DNA of 64,000 nt from Monodelphis domestica (Eukaryota; Chordata; Mammalia; Didelphimorphia; Didelphidae), in assembly GCF_027887165.1 (NCBI RefSeq), contig NC_077234.1:166876210-166940209 (forward strand), read 5' to 3'. Numbering within the stretch: the stretch's first letter is position 1; each line of letters starts with the position of its first letter. This document shows, one piece after another, positions 54,761 to 64,000 of the stretch. The translations under genes and the position numbers were made by a program. The notes below the pieces were generated by a model that was not told the origin of the DNA, did not search any database, and worked only from the letters and a program-made list of their open reading frames with translations.

Positions 54761-56127
54761 CATGAGGAGGAAATGAGATAATAGACTATAAATGAGGCAC
54801 TTGGTAAACCACAAAACATATAAACATTCTTTTTTCAGATTACATGTACATACCATTTAAAATAATTGTTCCAGACATTCTGCCTTCAGTCCTCTCACTC
54901 CTTCCTCTTTTCTCCCCTTGCCAATATGACAGCTGGTTATATATGATATACATTATACATGCGCTACCATGCAATACATATTTCAATATTGCTTATACAA
55001 GAAAAAAAAACTTCATGAAGGAAATAAAGTGAAGAATGATATGCTTCAATTGACATGCAGATGCCACCATGCTTTTTTTCCAATATAAGTCTTTTGGAGT
55101 TGCCTTGGATCCTTGCATTGCTGAAAATAGTTGCCATTCATTGTTGATCATCTAACATTATAATATTCATTGAAAAATTTTCAGTTCTAAATTCTCTATC
55201 TCCCTCCTATCCATCCCTCATCCATTAAAAAGCAAAATAATGTGACACCTCAATTATACATGCTAAATAATGCAAAACATATTTCCATATTAGCCATGTT
55301 GCAAAAATAGCAAGAAAATAAGGCAACTGAAAAAGTTACACTTTAATCTCCACTCAGACGCCATTACTTCTTTCTGCAGAAGTGGGTAGCATTTTTCATT
55401 GTAAGTCCTTTGGAATTCTCTTTTGAATATTGTATTGCTCTGAATAGCTAAATCGTTCAGAGATTATCATCCTTACAATATTGTTGTTACTATGTTCAAT
55501 GTTCTCCTTGTTCTGCTCACTTCACTTGATTTTTAATGATATAAGTCTTCCCAGGTTTTTCTGAGAGCATCTTGCTTGTCATTTCTTAAAGAACAATAGT
55601 ATTCCATCCCATTGATTTACCATAACTTGTTTAACCATTTCCCAATTGGTGAGCATTCCTTCAGTGTCCCATTTTTTACTACCACAAAAAAAAAATTCCT
55701 CTGCATATTTTTGTACATATGGGTCCTTTTCCTTTTCTTTGATTTCTTTGGGATACAGACCTAGTAGTGGTTTCACTGGAGCAAAGGGTATGCACAGTTT
55801 TATAGCCCTTTGTTCATATTCCAAATTGTTCTTCAGAAGATTGAGCCAGTTCAGAACTCTTCAAATAGTTTACTAGTGTCCCTATTTTTCCAAACCACTT
55901 CCAGCATTTGTCACTTCCTTTTCTTTCATGTTAACTAATTTGATAATGTGAGGTGGTATATCACTGTTATTTTAATTTGCACTTCTTTAATGAAGAGTGA
56001 CTTAGAATTTTTGCTTACATGAGTATAATATAGTTTTGATTTCTTTATCTGTAAACTGCCAACTCATGTCTTTTGACAATTTTTCAGTTGGGGAATGGCT
56101 AGTTTTCTTATAATTTTTTAAAACATT

Positions 56128-56270
56128 GTTACCTTCTGGCTTAAAACCTATCTTAAGTATTGGTTCCAAGGCAGAAGAGATGTAAGGGCTAGGTAATAAG
56201 GGTTAAGGATTTGCCCAGGGTGAGATTTGAACCTACAACCTCCTATCTCTAGCCTTGGCTCTCTATTGTT
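56128..56270 (-). mobile_element. SINE inserted in L1
   Basis: Minus strand: AGAGAGCCAAGGCTAGAGAT, TAGGTTCAAATCTCACCCTG, then the CTTGGAACCAATACTTAAG tail. The head is truncated. Confidence 0.8.
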
Positions 56271-58635
56271 ATAAAGAAGAGAGAGTTAGAGCAAGTTTTC
56301 AGAGGCATGAGACTAACAAGGAGAGAATTCTAGGATGGGGAAGTAAGGGAGAGACAATTAACTGAGGTTTAGAAGTCTTTCTCTGGTTTGACCTGGAGAG
56401 ACAGGCTGCTTTTCCTTAGTGGCTGATACTACCCTGAATTCCCTATCCTGTCTTGTATTTGAGAAATTAGACATTTTATCAAAGAACTTTGCTGCAAATC
56501 TTGCCCTTCACCAATTTTCTTTTGCTTCCCTTTTAATTTTGGCTACATTAGTTTTGTTTATCTAAACAATTTAAATTTCATGTAATAATAATTATGCATT
56601 TAATCCCCATAATCCTTCCTGTCTCCTGTTTGGTCATATACTCTTCCATTATCCATAGATCTGACAAGTAAAATTTTCCATGCTCCCCCCAATTTACTTA
56701 TGAGATCATTCGCTATATCTACTTCATTTATCCATTTAACCTTATTTGGTATGCAATGTGAGATGTTGGTCTGTGCTTAGTTTCTGACAAATTGCTTTCC
56801 CAACAATTTTTTGTAAAAGGATGAGTTCTTGCACCAGAAGCTTGGATATTTGGGTTCATCAAACATTATATTACTACAATCATTTAGTGCTGTGTATTGT
56901 GTATATAATCTATTCCACTGATCCACCACTTTATTTCTTGGTCATTACCAGGTTGTTTTCATGATTACCGCTTGATAATATAGTTTTAATCTGATACTGC
57001 TAAGAAGTCTTCTTTTTCATTCCCCACCCCATTGATTCCCTTACTATTCTTGACCTTTTGTTCTTCCAGATGAATTTAATTTTTATTTTTTTCTAGTGCT
57101 ATAAAATAGTTTTTGGTATTTTGATTGGTATGACCCTGAGTAAGTAGAATTTAGATCAAACTGTTATTTTTATTTTATTAGCTCAGCTTACCCATGAGCA
57201 ATTAATTGTTCAGTTGTTTGGATCTGCCTTTATTTGTATGGAGAGTGTTTTGTAATTATGTTCATATAGCTATTTAACTCTTCTGTTAATTTGGACAATT
57301 TATATTCTGGTAAATATTTATTCATTTCATCTAGATTACCATTTTTCTTGGCATGTAAATGGCCAAAATAACTCCTAATAATTGTTTTAATTCCATCTTC
57401 ATTGATAGTACATTTATCCCTTTCATTTTTGGCACTGGCAATGTGATTTTCTTCTTCAAAAAAATGAAATTAACAAATAGCTTGTCTACTTTATTGGTTT
57501 TTCCCACAAAACTATTTTATATATTTCTTATTTATTTTATGTTTTTATGTAGATTTTATGTAGATTATCCTTTTTTTTTAAATGAAATTAATGATTGTTT
57601 CTATGATTTTTTCTTTAACCCATTCATTTTTTAGGATTAAATTATTTAATTTCAATTAATTTAAAATTTATGCTTTCATGATCCTTTATTTAATGTCATT
57701 TTTATTGTCCTGGTGTGTTAAATGGGTAAATTTAATGTTTCTATTTTCCTGCACTTGAGATTTTGATGTCCTAATATATGATCAGTATTTTTGAAGGTGC
57801 TACGTATAGCTGAGAAAAAAATTGTACTCTTTTCTATTCCCATTCACTCCCCCACAATTTAGTCACATTTAATTTTTCTTAGATTATATTCATGTCTTTG
57901 ACTTCATTCTTATTTATTTGATGGTGTGATTTATAGAGATCTAAGAGGGGAAAGTTGACGTTTTAGTATATTGGCATAGTTTTACTATCTAATTTCCTTA
58001 TGTAATTCATTTAACTTTTAAGAATTTGAATCCTCTGCCTTTTGATATATTAAGAACTTAAATTAATTGTCTATGGTGCCTTTTAGCAAGGGGTCATTTC
58101 CTGGCTAAATTCTTATAATTAGGTCTTTTCTCTTTTTTTCTTTATCAAAAATCATGGTTGCTATCGCTGCCATTTTTGTTTCAGTGGAAGCATAATAGAT
58201 TCTCTTCCAGCCCCTTATTTTAATTTTGTCTTTGCTTTTCTCTGTTTCAAGTGTGTTTCTTGTAAACAATATATGGCTGGATTCTGGTTTCTAATCCATT
58301 CTGCTATATGCTTCCATTTTATAGGTGAATTCATCTCATTCACATTCACAATTATGATTACCAGCTATGCATTTCCCTTCATCCTATTTTCTTCTGTTTT
58401 TTCTTTTTTCTCTTTTTTCTTCTTCCTCTTCTAAAGATTGTTTTACTACTGACCATTGTCTTCATGTCTTGCCTTTTTTTATCGTACTCCCTTCCTCTTA
58501 TTCCCTTCCTATTTCTTTTTCATTTCTTTCCTCCTTTCACATTTGATAAAATAAATATTTTATAGTCATATATTCAAATATATTCACATGTATAATTTCA
58601 ATTGTGTATAGGTATCTATATACATATTTATGCAT

Positions 58636-58664
58636 ACATATATATATATATATAAATATAGTCC
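58636..58664 (+). repeat. Short (TA)n run
   Basis: CATATATATATATATATAAATA within the L1 5' half. Confidence 0.9.
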
Positions 58665-59084
58665 ATATTTGAAGCAATTTAAATGAAAGTGAGGTTCAAG
58701 CATTGCATGCCACCTAACATTTCATGCTTCTTTTATGTGAGATAATTTTTTCCATTCTTCCTCTCTCTTCTCCCAAGGTATCCCTCTTTCTTACCCATCC
58801 ATTTTTTAGGTAATGGCTCACCCTGACCTATTGTTGGCTCTCCTGCTCCTGGATTTGATTTGAGGCATTATTTTGAAGTTGTTGGAAGGGAAATGTTGGG
58901 AGAGCTTTACTATAGTGCTTTATCTATTCCACCATGTTGGCCCTGTGTCCCCAGAAGTACCTCTGATGTTCTATTTTCTTATTTAAATCCTAGTTTCTTG
59001 AGCTTTAAAAATTTTGTAGGCTGCTTAAATTATTTTCTTCTTAACATTTTTTTTTTTGTGTGGGCAAATATATAGTTGTCCTCT

Positions 59085-59210
59085 TCTTGAATACCAAACA
59101 TCTCCTGAGAATAGGAACTACTCAATTCCTTATCTATGTATTTCCAGGTTCTAGCACAATGCCTGGCACATTATATTAGAATAATACATTTTTGTTGATT
59201 GATTTCTCAT
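59085..59210 (+). mobile_element. L2 3' terminal fragment
   Basis: GAGAATAGGAACTACTCAATTC, TTCCAGGTTCTAGCACAATG, CCTGGCACATTATATTAG and TTTTTGTTGATTGATT are the L2 terminus. Confidence 0.75.
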
Positions 59211-60755
59211 ATTGAGTCACTGTGGCATATGTTTTGAAATTAATCTTTTTTCTTCTTATCTGCTTCCTTGTTTTGGTACCAGTCTTTGAGAAAGTAAATA
59301 TTCTTTTAAACAGAAGCCTTGCTGATCTGTCTTTCTTTTCTTAGGATTCGTTATTTAGTATTGTTCACTACCTCAGAAATACCAGGTCTGGGAGGAAATC
59401 TCCTTGGCATTTTATAAATTGATTTAATGGTGCCATTAGCCATATAAGCCTGTAGGTGTCTTTCCTGTAAGCATCAAAGGAATCATATCTGCTAAGTGAC
59501 TAGAAGTTCTTATAGTCAACAAGGAAGAAATTAACCTGGGGTTCTAAGACTCATCCAAAAGCATTGTTTTATGTCACAAGCACTAAAGATGTCACCAAAG
59601 GGATAAATCTTTTATAGAGTGATTAGAAGAGGAGAGGGGAAATCCTTTCTCTCTTCTTTTCATCCCTTGCCCCTCACAAATTGGAAATAAAATCATAAAC
59701 CCTTGGGATTTGACTTTGGAGCCCACCCTCTCTCTTCATCCCAACATTTGGGGTAGCTAATAGGTTTTGCTGGTACAGTACTCTTGGTTTCACATTTCAC
59801 TAGAGAACTACAGTAATTGATTGTCAGCAGGAAGGTATTTAGTCATAACCATAAAATGGTTGCTCAAAAAAAAGAAGTAGTAATTTGTGTAATTGAATAA
59901 TATCAGCAATATCTCTCTCAGGGAAGATTCTATTCCTATAGTAAAAATGGAATTACTCTCTCCCTTTCTTTTGGGGAAAAGGAGTGTTTTTTATTGCACT
60001 CTTTCTTTCATCAGGATCTTTGCTATAGCACCCAGAAACCTAGCCCTCAATTGTTTGTGGGATCATTGTGGATCTGGCTTCGAGCTAGGAACATCGATTT
60101 TTCAGAATGGGATTGTCATTCTCCCATCAGCAACATCAATGGGGCTGTAAGTAAGCAAGCTTGTATCCATGGTTGTGCCCCAGGAAACATGAGTTCTCAC
60201 TTGGGCTAAAGTTGAAAGAGGGCTAAGGGGAATGACTGAAGAAGGAAGCCACTGACCTTTGTTTTAGCCCCTCGTGAAATTTTTTGAGTTTTGATTCAAC
60301 TTCGCTAAACCCCAAATGGGAAAACTTAGTTGAGGCCCTGAGATGCTGAGCCCATCATTGGAGTCTGACTGTTTTGTGTTGGAACCAGCTAGCTGTGCTG
60401 GCCATTAGTAAGAAAGAAATTTGATGCTGATGAAAATGCTGGGTCCTGGGGATTAAAGACGAAAATGACAACTAAACATACAAAATAGGCCTGAAGATGA
60501 CAGATGGAATAGTGCAATAATCTATAATCTTGGATAGACATTTTACTCATTAGTGCAGCAGGGATCCTGTATTAGGTCTTTAAATATTTCTCTTAAAGGC
60601 TGAAATGGCTGTAATGCTCCCTTCTCCAAGTGGCATTCTCCTATAACAACTTGGCCTGAGATCTAACACCCACAAAGCATTTGTTTGGGTTTGTTTATGG
60701 TGAAAATGATGAAAGATATCAGCTGACCCAAGAAACCATGTGTTGTGAATATCCT
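59211..60755. other. Unassigned, repeat-poor sequence, 1.5 kb
   Basis: Overlapping plus-strand frames of 85 and 71 residues (59893-60209) lie in the least AT-rich part. No splice sites or homology were recognised, so I do not call a gene. Confidence 0.4.
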
Positions 60756-60759
60756 AGGT

Positions 60760-60960
60760 AAAACACAGAGCAAGAAATAGAGGTCATGTGGAATGAGTCT
60801 TATATATGCAGAGGACTGAGTTCAAATCCCAGCTTTGTTCCATACTGTCTGAGTGATCTACAACATAACTTCTCTGGGCCTTAGCTTCCTCACCTATAAG
60901 ATGAGAGAGATGTATTGAAATGCTAAAGTCCCTTTTAACTTTAAATTTGTGGTCCTAATT
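60760..60960 (+). mobile_element. MIR/Ther SINE
   Basis: GACTGAGTTCAAATCCCAGC, CTTCTCTGGGCCTTAGCTTC and CTCACCTATAAGATGAGAG are well-preserved Ther/MIR blocks. Confidence 0.78.
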
Positions 60961-60999
60961 TATAATCAGGATGTCTTGAAATAGTAAAATAATTAGTGC

Positions 61000-61080
61000 T
61001 TGAAACAACATTTGGCACAGTACCTGGCACATAGTAGGCACTTAATAAATATTTATCAAAAATTAATGAAATGAATTAAT
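61000..61080 (+). mobile_element. L2/MIR terminal fragment
   Basis: CACAGTACCTGGCACATAGT then AGGCACTTAATAAATATTTA. Confidence 0.7.
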
Positions 61081-61087
61081 GAAGCAT

Positions 61088-61330
61088 CTAATTGTTATGG
61101 TGGATGGAATCCTAGACCTGAAACTAGGAAGATCTGAGTTCAAATTCAAACACGCAGACACTTACTAGCTCAGTGACCCCAGTCAAGACACTTAAACTCT
61201 ATAAACCTCAGTTTTCTCATCTGTAAAATGCATGTATTAATGGCACCTACCTTCTAGGACTATTGTGAAAATCAAATAAGAAAATGTTTGTAAAGTGTTT
61301 TTCAAACCTTAAAAGTGCTATATAAATATG
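61088..61330 (+). mobile_element. Marsupial CORE-SINE (Mar1-like)
   Basis: GGTGGATGGAATCCTAGACC, AGATCTGAGTTCAAATTCAAA, CTCAGTTTTCTCATCTGTAA, AAATCAAATAAGAAAATG and GTGCTATATAAATATG form a full-length copy. Confidence 0.87.
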
Positions 61331-61339
61331 TGCATATGT

Positions 61340-61500
61340 AATACATAAAATTAATTATGTATGAATTTAATATATTAGGTATAATATAAATAGATTTATA
61401 TATGTAATATAAAATATTATTAATTATACAACAAAATTAATATAAAATATGATTCAAGTGCATATATACGTAAAATGTAATCTATAATTAATCTATAAAT
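61340..61500. repeat. AT-rich low-complexity tract
   Basis: ATATAAA, TTAATTAT and similar words fill this stretch between the SINE end and the 339-bp insert. Confidence 0.7.
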
Positions 61501-61858
61501 GCTATAGTAGTAGTCTCTCGGTAACCAAGGATGATGATTGTCTTTGTGCGTTTTTGTGCACAAAGACACTTGTGCATGAAGATTTAAGTGGAAGAGTCGA
61601 TGCACAGAGACAGTCCCACTCTCTCGGCGTTGGAAGCCTGGGTCCAGTGGCACGAAAAGTCGTTACACCTGGAGACTTCCTCAGCTGCATTGGATGGCCG
61701 TGTTGTCTTTTGTGCTCCAACACGCCCTGAGCACTCCACAGTGCTTTGCTGCATCGCCATCTCAGCCGTTGAACCTTCTTATTGGTTTCTTCTGCCTGTT
61801 CCACCGAAACAGTCTTCACATGCTGGGTAAGCAAAGCCCTAGTTATATAAATGCTATA
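61494..61858. mobile_element. Unassigned 339-bp retroposon-like insert with 13-bp duplication
   Basis: TATAAATGCTATA flanks it at 61494-61506 and 61846-61858. The insert (61507-61845) is clearly more GC- and CpG-rich than its surroundings and begins GTAGTAGTCTCTCGGTAACC. It contains a hairpin (GTTTTTGTGCACAAAGAC region) and has no poly-A tail on either strand. Frames of 80 and 121 residues across it are open on opposite strands but show no domain. I believe it is a dispersed marsupial family but cannot name it. Confidence 0.65.
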
Positions 61859-61974
61859 TAAAGACATATATACATAAACATGTTATAAAGGAAGTTAATT
61901 TTATATTAAACTTAATATGTAAAAGTGCTATATAAATGCTAGCTTAAAATGATTGTATCTTTTAGGATAGCTCT

Positions 61975-62165
61975 TCTGAGTGAGGGTTTAGAGGTAGAGG
62001 GACAGATTAGTATATTTGGCATCAGAGGCATGGATGTGAATTTCAGGTATGTTACTTACACCTTCTGTGACATTGGGCAAGTCTTTGCCTCTCTTGGCCT
62101 TAGTTTCCACATATGCAAAATTAGATCATCTCTAAGATCTCTTTACAACTTTAAATTCTATAGGA
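61975..62165 (+). mobile_element. MIR/Ther SINE relic
   Basis: TGTGACATTGGGCAAGTCTT, GGCCTTAGTTTCCACATATG and TCTAAGATCTCTTTACAAC mark it. Confidence 0.72.
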
Positions 62166-62269
62166 TAGGGGTTGGTTCTGTGATTTCACTGCTACAGGGA
62201 ATTCCTGGATGAGAAAACTCCATTAATGCAAATTGGCCCTTTCACTGCAATTTATAATTCCTGAGAATT

Positions 62270-62385
62270 GCTCAGAGTACTGGGAAGTTAAATGACTTAC
62301 CTAGGATCACAGGAGAAGGATGTTTCAGAGGTGGGACTTGAATCCATGACCAGTTCTCTATCACCACTCCACAGATTGACCTGTT
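62270..62385 (+). mobile_element. MIR fragment
   Basis: GTTAAATGACTTACCTAGGATCAC and GAGGTGGGACTTGAATCC are the MIR core end. Confidence 0.65.
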
Positions 62386-62399
62386 TTGCACAGATGTTG

Positions 62400-63020
62400 C
62401 TTGGCATTGTTGTGCAAACAAAGACAAAAAGGACAGCCTATACTGAAGGAGCTTACAAAAGGGGAAGATGGCAAACACAAATATATCTTCATAATGCAAC
62501 AGAGTGGGACAAGTGCATGTGATAATGATCTAATGTGATGAGACATTTGAAGGAGAGACAGAGGTTCTCTTTGGGCAGATAAAGAAATAGTCTAAGGTGA
62601 AGCATCTGCAATATGGGGCCAAGAAATATGGGAAGGATTCAACAGAGATGTGGAGGGGATTTATTACAAGGGCAGAGGATGGTAAGACTTCCAACCTCCA
62701 GAGTTAGAAAACCCAAGCATACATTTAAGGCTCAGAACTTATAGCACAATGAAAGTGTGGGATAAATTCAGTAGTGTGTAGGTAATATAGTTCAGCTGGA
62801 ATATGTGTGTATGAAGGGAAAATGTATGAAACAGATCTATAAAGACAGATTAAAGCTTGAATAACAAGGGTCTGGAATGACAAACTTTAGATTTCAGACT
62901 TTAGACTGTAGATCGTGGGAAGCCAAAGAAGGATTTTAAGAAGGAAAATGGTTTGGTCAGAGCAGGACATTAGAAAGATTATCTTGTTTGTGGTATGTAG
63001 GATTAAATGAAGTGGTTAGA
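62400..63020 (-). mobile_element. Decayed L2 LINE, antisense
   Basis: GAAGGAGCTTACAAAAGGG, GCAACAGAGTGGGACAAG and GGTTTGGTCAGAGCAGGACA-type blocks are weak matches to the antisense L2 copies. Confidence 0.5.
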
Positions 63021-63024
63021 AACT

Positions 63025-63285
63025 AGTAGGGAGAGAAGGGAATAATATTTATATAGCACCTATATGTATGGGCTAAGTGCTTTACCAATATTTTCTCCTT
63101 TGATCATCACAACAACCCTATGAAGTAGGTGCTATTATTATCCACATTTTCTAGTTGAGGAAATGTAGGCAAACAGAACTAAAGTGACTTGCCCAAGAAC
63201 ACACAGCTAATAAGTATCTGAGGCTGGATTTAAATGTGGACCTTCCTGATTCCAGGCCCACTGATCTAATCTACATTGTTCCAGT
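63025..63285 (+). mobile_element. Full-length MIR SINE
   Basis: TAATATTTATATAGCACC, CTCCTTTGATCATCACAAC, CCTATGAAGTAGGTGCTATT, GAGGAAATGTAGGCAAAC, AAGTGACTTGCCCAAGAACAC and GCTGGATTTAAATGTGG reproduce the MIR order end to end. Confidence 0.88.
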
Positions 63286-63299
63286 TACTCTTCTTTCTG

Positions 63300-63660
63300 G
63301 ATCATTATACCAGCCTTCCCAGATTTCTCTGAATTCTTCTTACTCATCATTTCTATTGACAAATGTATATTCCATTACATGAATATACCACAATTTGTTT
63401 AACTTTTCCCTAATTGAAAGGAACTCAGATTATTTCCACTTATTTTCTACTATAAGAAGTGCAGTGGTAAATATTTTCCTTTATATTAGATATTACCCAT
63501 CTTTGATTGCTTTAGGAAATATAGATAACAGTGGCTGTATCAGGTCAAAGATTACTATTTGGTGACTTTTTTAGAGTATTATTCTAAATTCTTTTCCAGA
63601 ACAGTTCAGAATTCAACCACAAGTACATTCATGTACTTGTTTTCCCATAGTCCTTCTGAT
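63300..63660 (-). mobile_element. L1 LINE 3' part, antisense
   Basis: Plus reading TATTCCATTACATGAATATACC, ACAATTTGTTTAACTTTTCC, AGAAGTGCAGTGGTAAATAT is the antisense ORF2-end region, comparable to 55590-55900. Confidence 0.75.
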
Positions 63661-63667
63661 ATTTGTT

Positions 63668-63728
63668 ATCATCATCATCATCATCCATCACCACCACCAT
63701 CACCACTACCACCATCATTATCATCAGC
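63668..63728 (+). repeat. (ATC/ACC)n trinucleotide repeat
   Basis: Imperfect CAT and CAC triplets. The poly-His frame across it is an artefact. Confidence 0.95.
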
Positions 63729-63737
63729 CCTTTTTGC

Positions 63738-63996
63738 CAAGTTGTTGTTTGATCTTTTCTGTCCTGTCTGACTGCTCATGACCCTATTTGGGGTTTTCTT
63801 GTTGAAGATCCTATAGTGGTTTGCAATATCTGTCTCCAGCTCATTTTCCAGAGGAGTAACTGAGGCAAACAGACTTAAAGGACTTTGCCTGGGTTACCCA
63901 GCTAATAAATGTTTGAAGCTGGATCTGAAATCAGGAAGATGAGTCTTCTTGACTGTAGGGCCAGCACTCTCGCCACCATTCCACCACCTAGCTGAA
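63738..63996 (-). mobile_element. Marsupial SINE, antisense, long form
   Basis: Minus strand CAGCTAGGTGGTGGAATGG, then a weak B-box, AGTTACTCCTCTGGAAAATG and GAAAACCCCAAATAGGGTC, and the GTCAGACAGGACAGAAAAGAT tail. Confidence 0.85.
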
Positions 63997-64000
63997 TCTA

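Larger units (their letters stand above)
54840..58945 (-). mobile_element. Long antisense L1 LINE, internally deleted
   Basis: On the minus strand the element starts near 58945 with a L1 5' UTR (GGCCAACATGGTGGAATAGA). It passes through ORF2 endonuclease and reverse-transcriptase text (58400-56450) and the ORF2 C-terminal part (56100-55570). It ends in the 3' UTR at about 54840. In plus reading, ATACAGACCTAGTAGTGG and TTGGTGAGCATTCCTTCAGT show the C-terminal region. Most of ORF1 is missing and ORF2 is full of stops. A SINE is inserted at 56128-56270. The 3' UTR module seems to occur twice (54840-55160 and 55200-55460). Confidence 0.82.

Noticed and set aside
63559..63771. 70-residue frame with a poly-His stretch
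   Set aside because: Translation of the ATC/ACC triplet repeat between an L1 and a SINE.

Overview
The window looks like about 64 kb of AT-rich marsupial nuclear DNA. The evidence is the repeat content: tRNA-derived SINEs of the marsupial Mar1/WSINE type (GGGGCAGCTAGNTGG head, GTTCAAATC B-box, CTGTGTGACC core), many L2-clade LINE copies, L1 copies with the 3' end typical of marsupials, MIR/Ther relics and gamma-type endogenous retroviruses. The species cannot be fixed from sequence alone. I see no convincing host protein-coding exon, no functional RNA gene, no CRISPR and no prokaryotic-type operon. Nearly all reading frames are chance frames or transposon remnants.

Layout. 1-1.2 kb: a small diverged duplication. 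1.7-9.5 kb: SINE, MIR and L2 copies, a truncated LTR, a hairpin MITE and a short hAT-like element. 9.5-15.3 kb: two L1-type LINEs, one with ORF1 joined almost directly to its 3' region. 16.2-16.7 kb: a Tigger/pogo deletion derivative. 16.8-26.5 kb: nested LTR elements, namely a minus-strand element with 300-bp LTRs (element B), a plus-strand solo LTR inside it, a plus-strand decayed pol with its 3' LTR (element C), and another solo LTR. 28 kb: a 7SL RNA pseudogene. 31.2-35.3 kb: a complete, apparently very young minus-strand LTR element (element A). 36-38 kb: two more solo LTRs. 39.6-54.8 kb: L2 copies separated by unassigned sequence, plus a 470-bp TTTC/TTCC array and a 13-N assembly gap. 54.8-58.9 kb: a long antisense L1. 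59-64 kb: SINE/MIR/L2 relics and an unassigned 339-bp retroposon-like insert.

The most interesting object is element A. It has two 964-bp LTRs in which I found no difference by eye, a 4-bp target duplication, a primer-binding-like site and a purine tract. It has no gag, pol or env. Its one intact internal reading frame is a 286-residue predicted single-pass membrane protein with a cytoplasmic or lumenal coiled coil of about 20 nearly identical heptads and a Pro/Ser-rich tail. An older element 14 kb away (B) shares its 3' internal segment but has unrelated LTRs, so the internal module appears to have moved between LTR types. The LTRs of A belong to one superfamily with the solo LTRs at about 4.0, 19.8, 24.7, 25.8, 36.1 and 37.3 kb.

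Boundaries were read by eye without alignment software. Edges of old repeats are approximate to about 10-30 bp. Family names are given only where the diagnostic sequence is recognisable.
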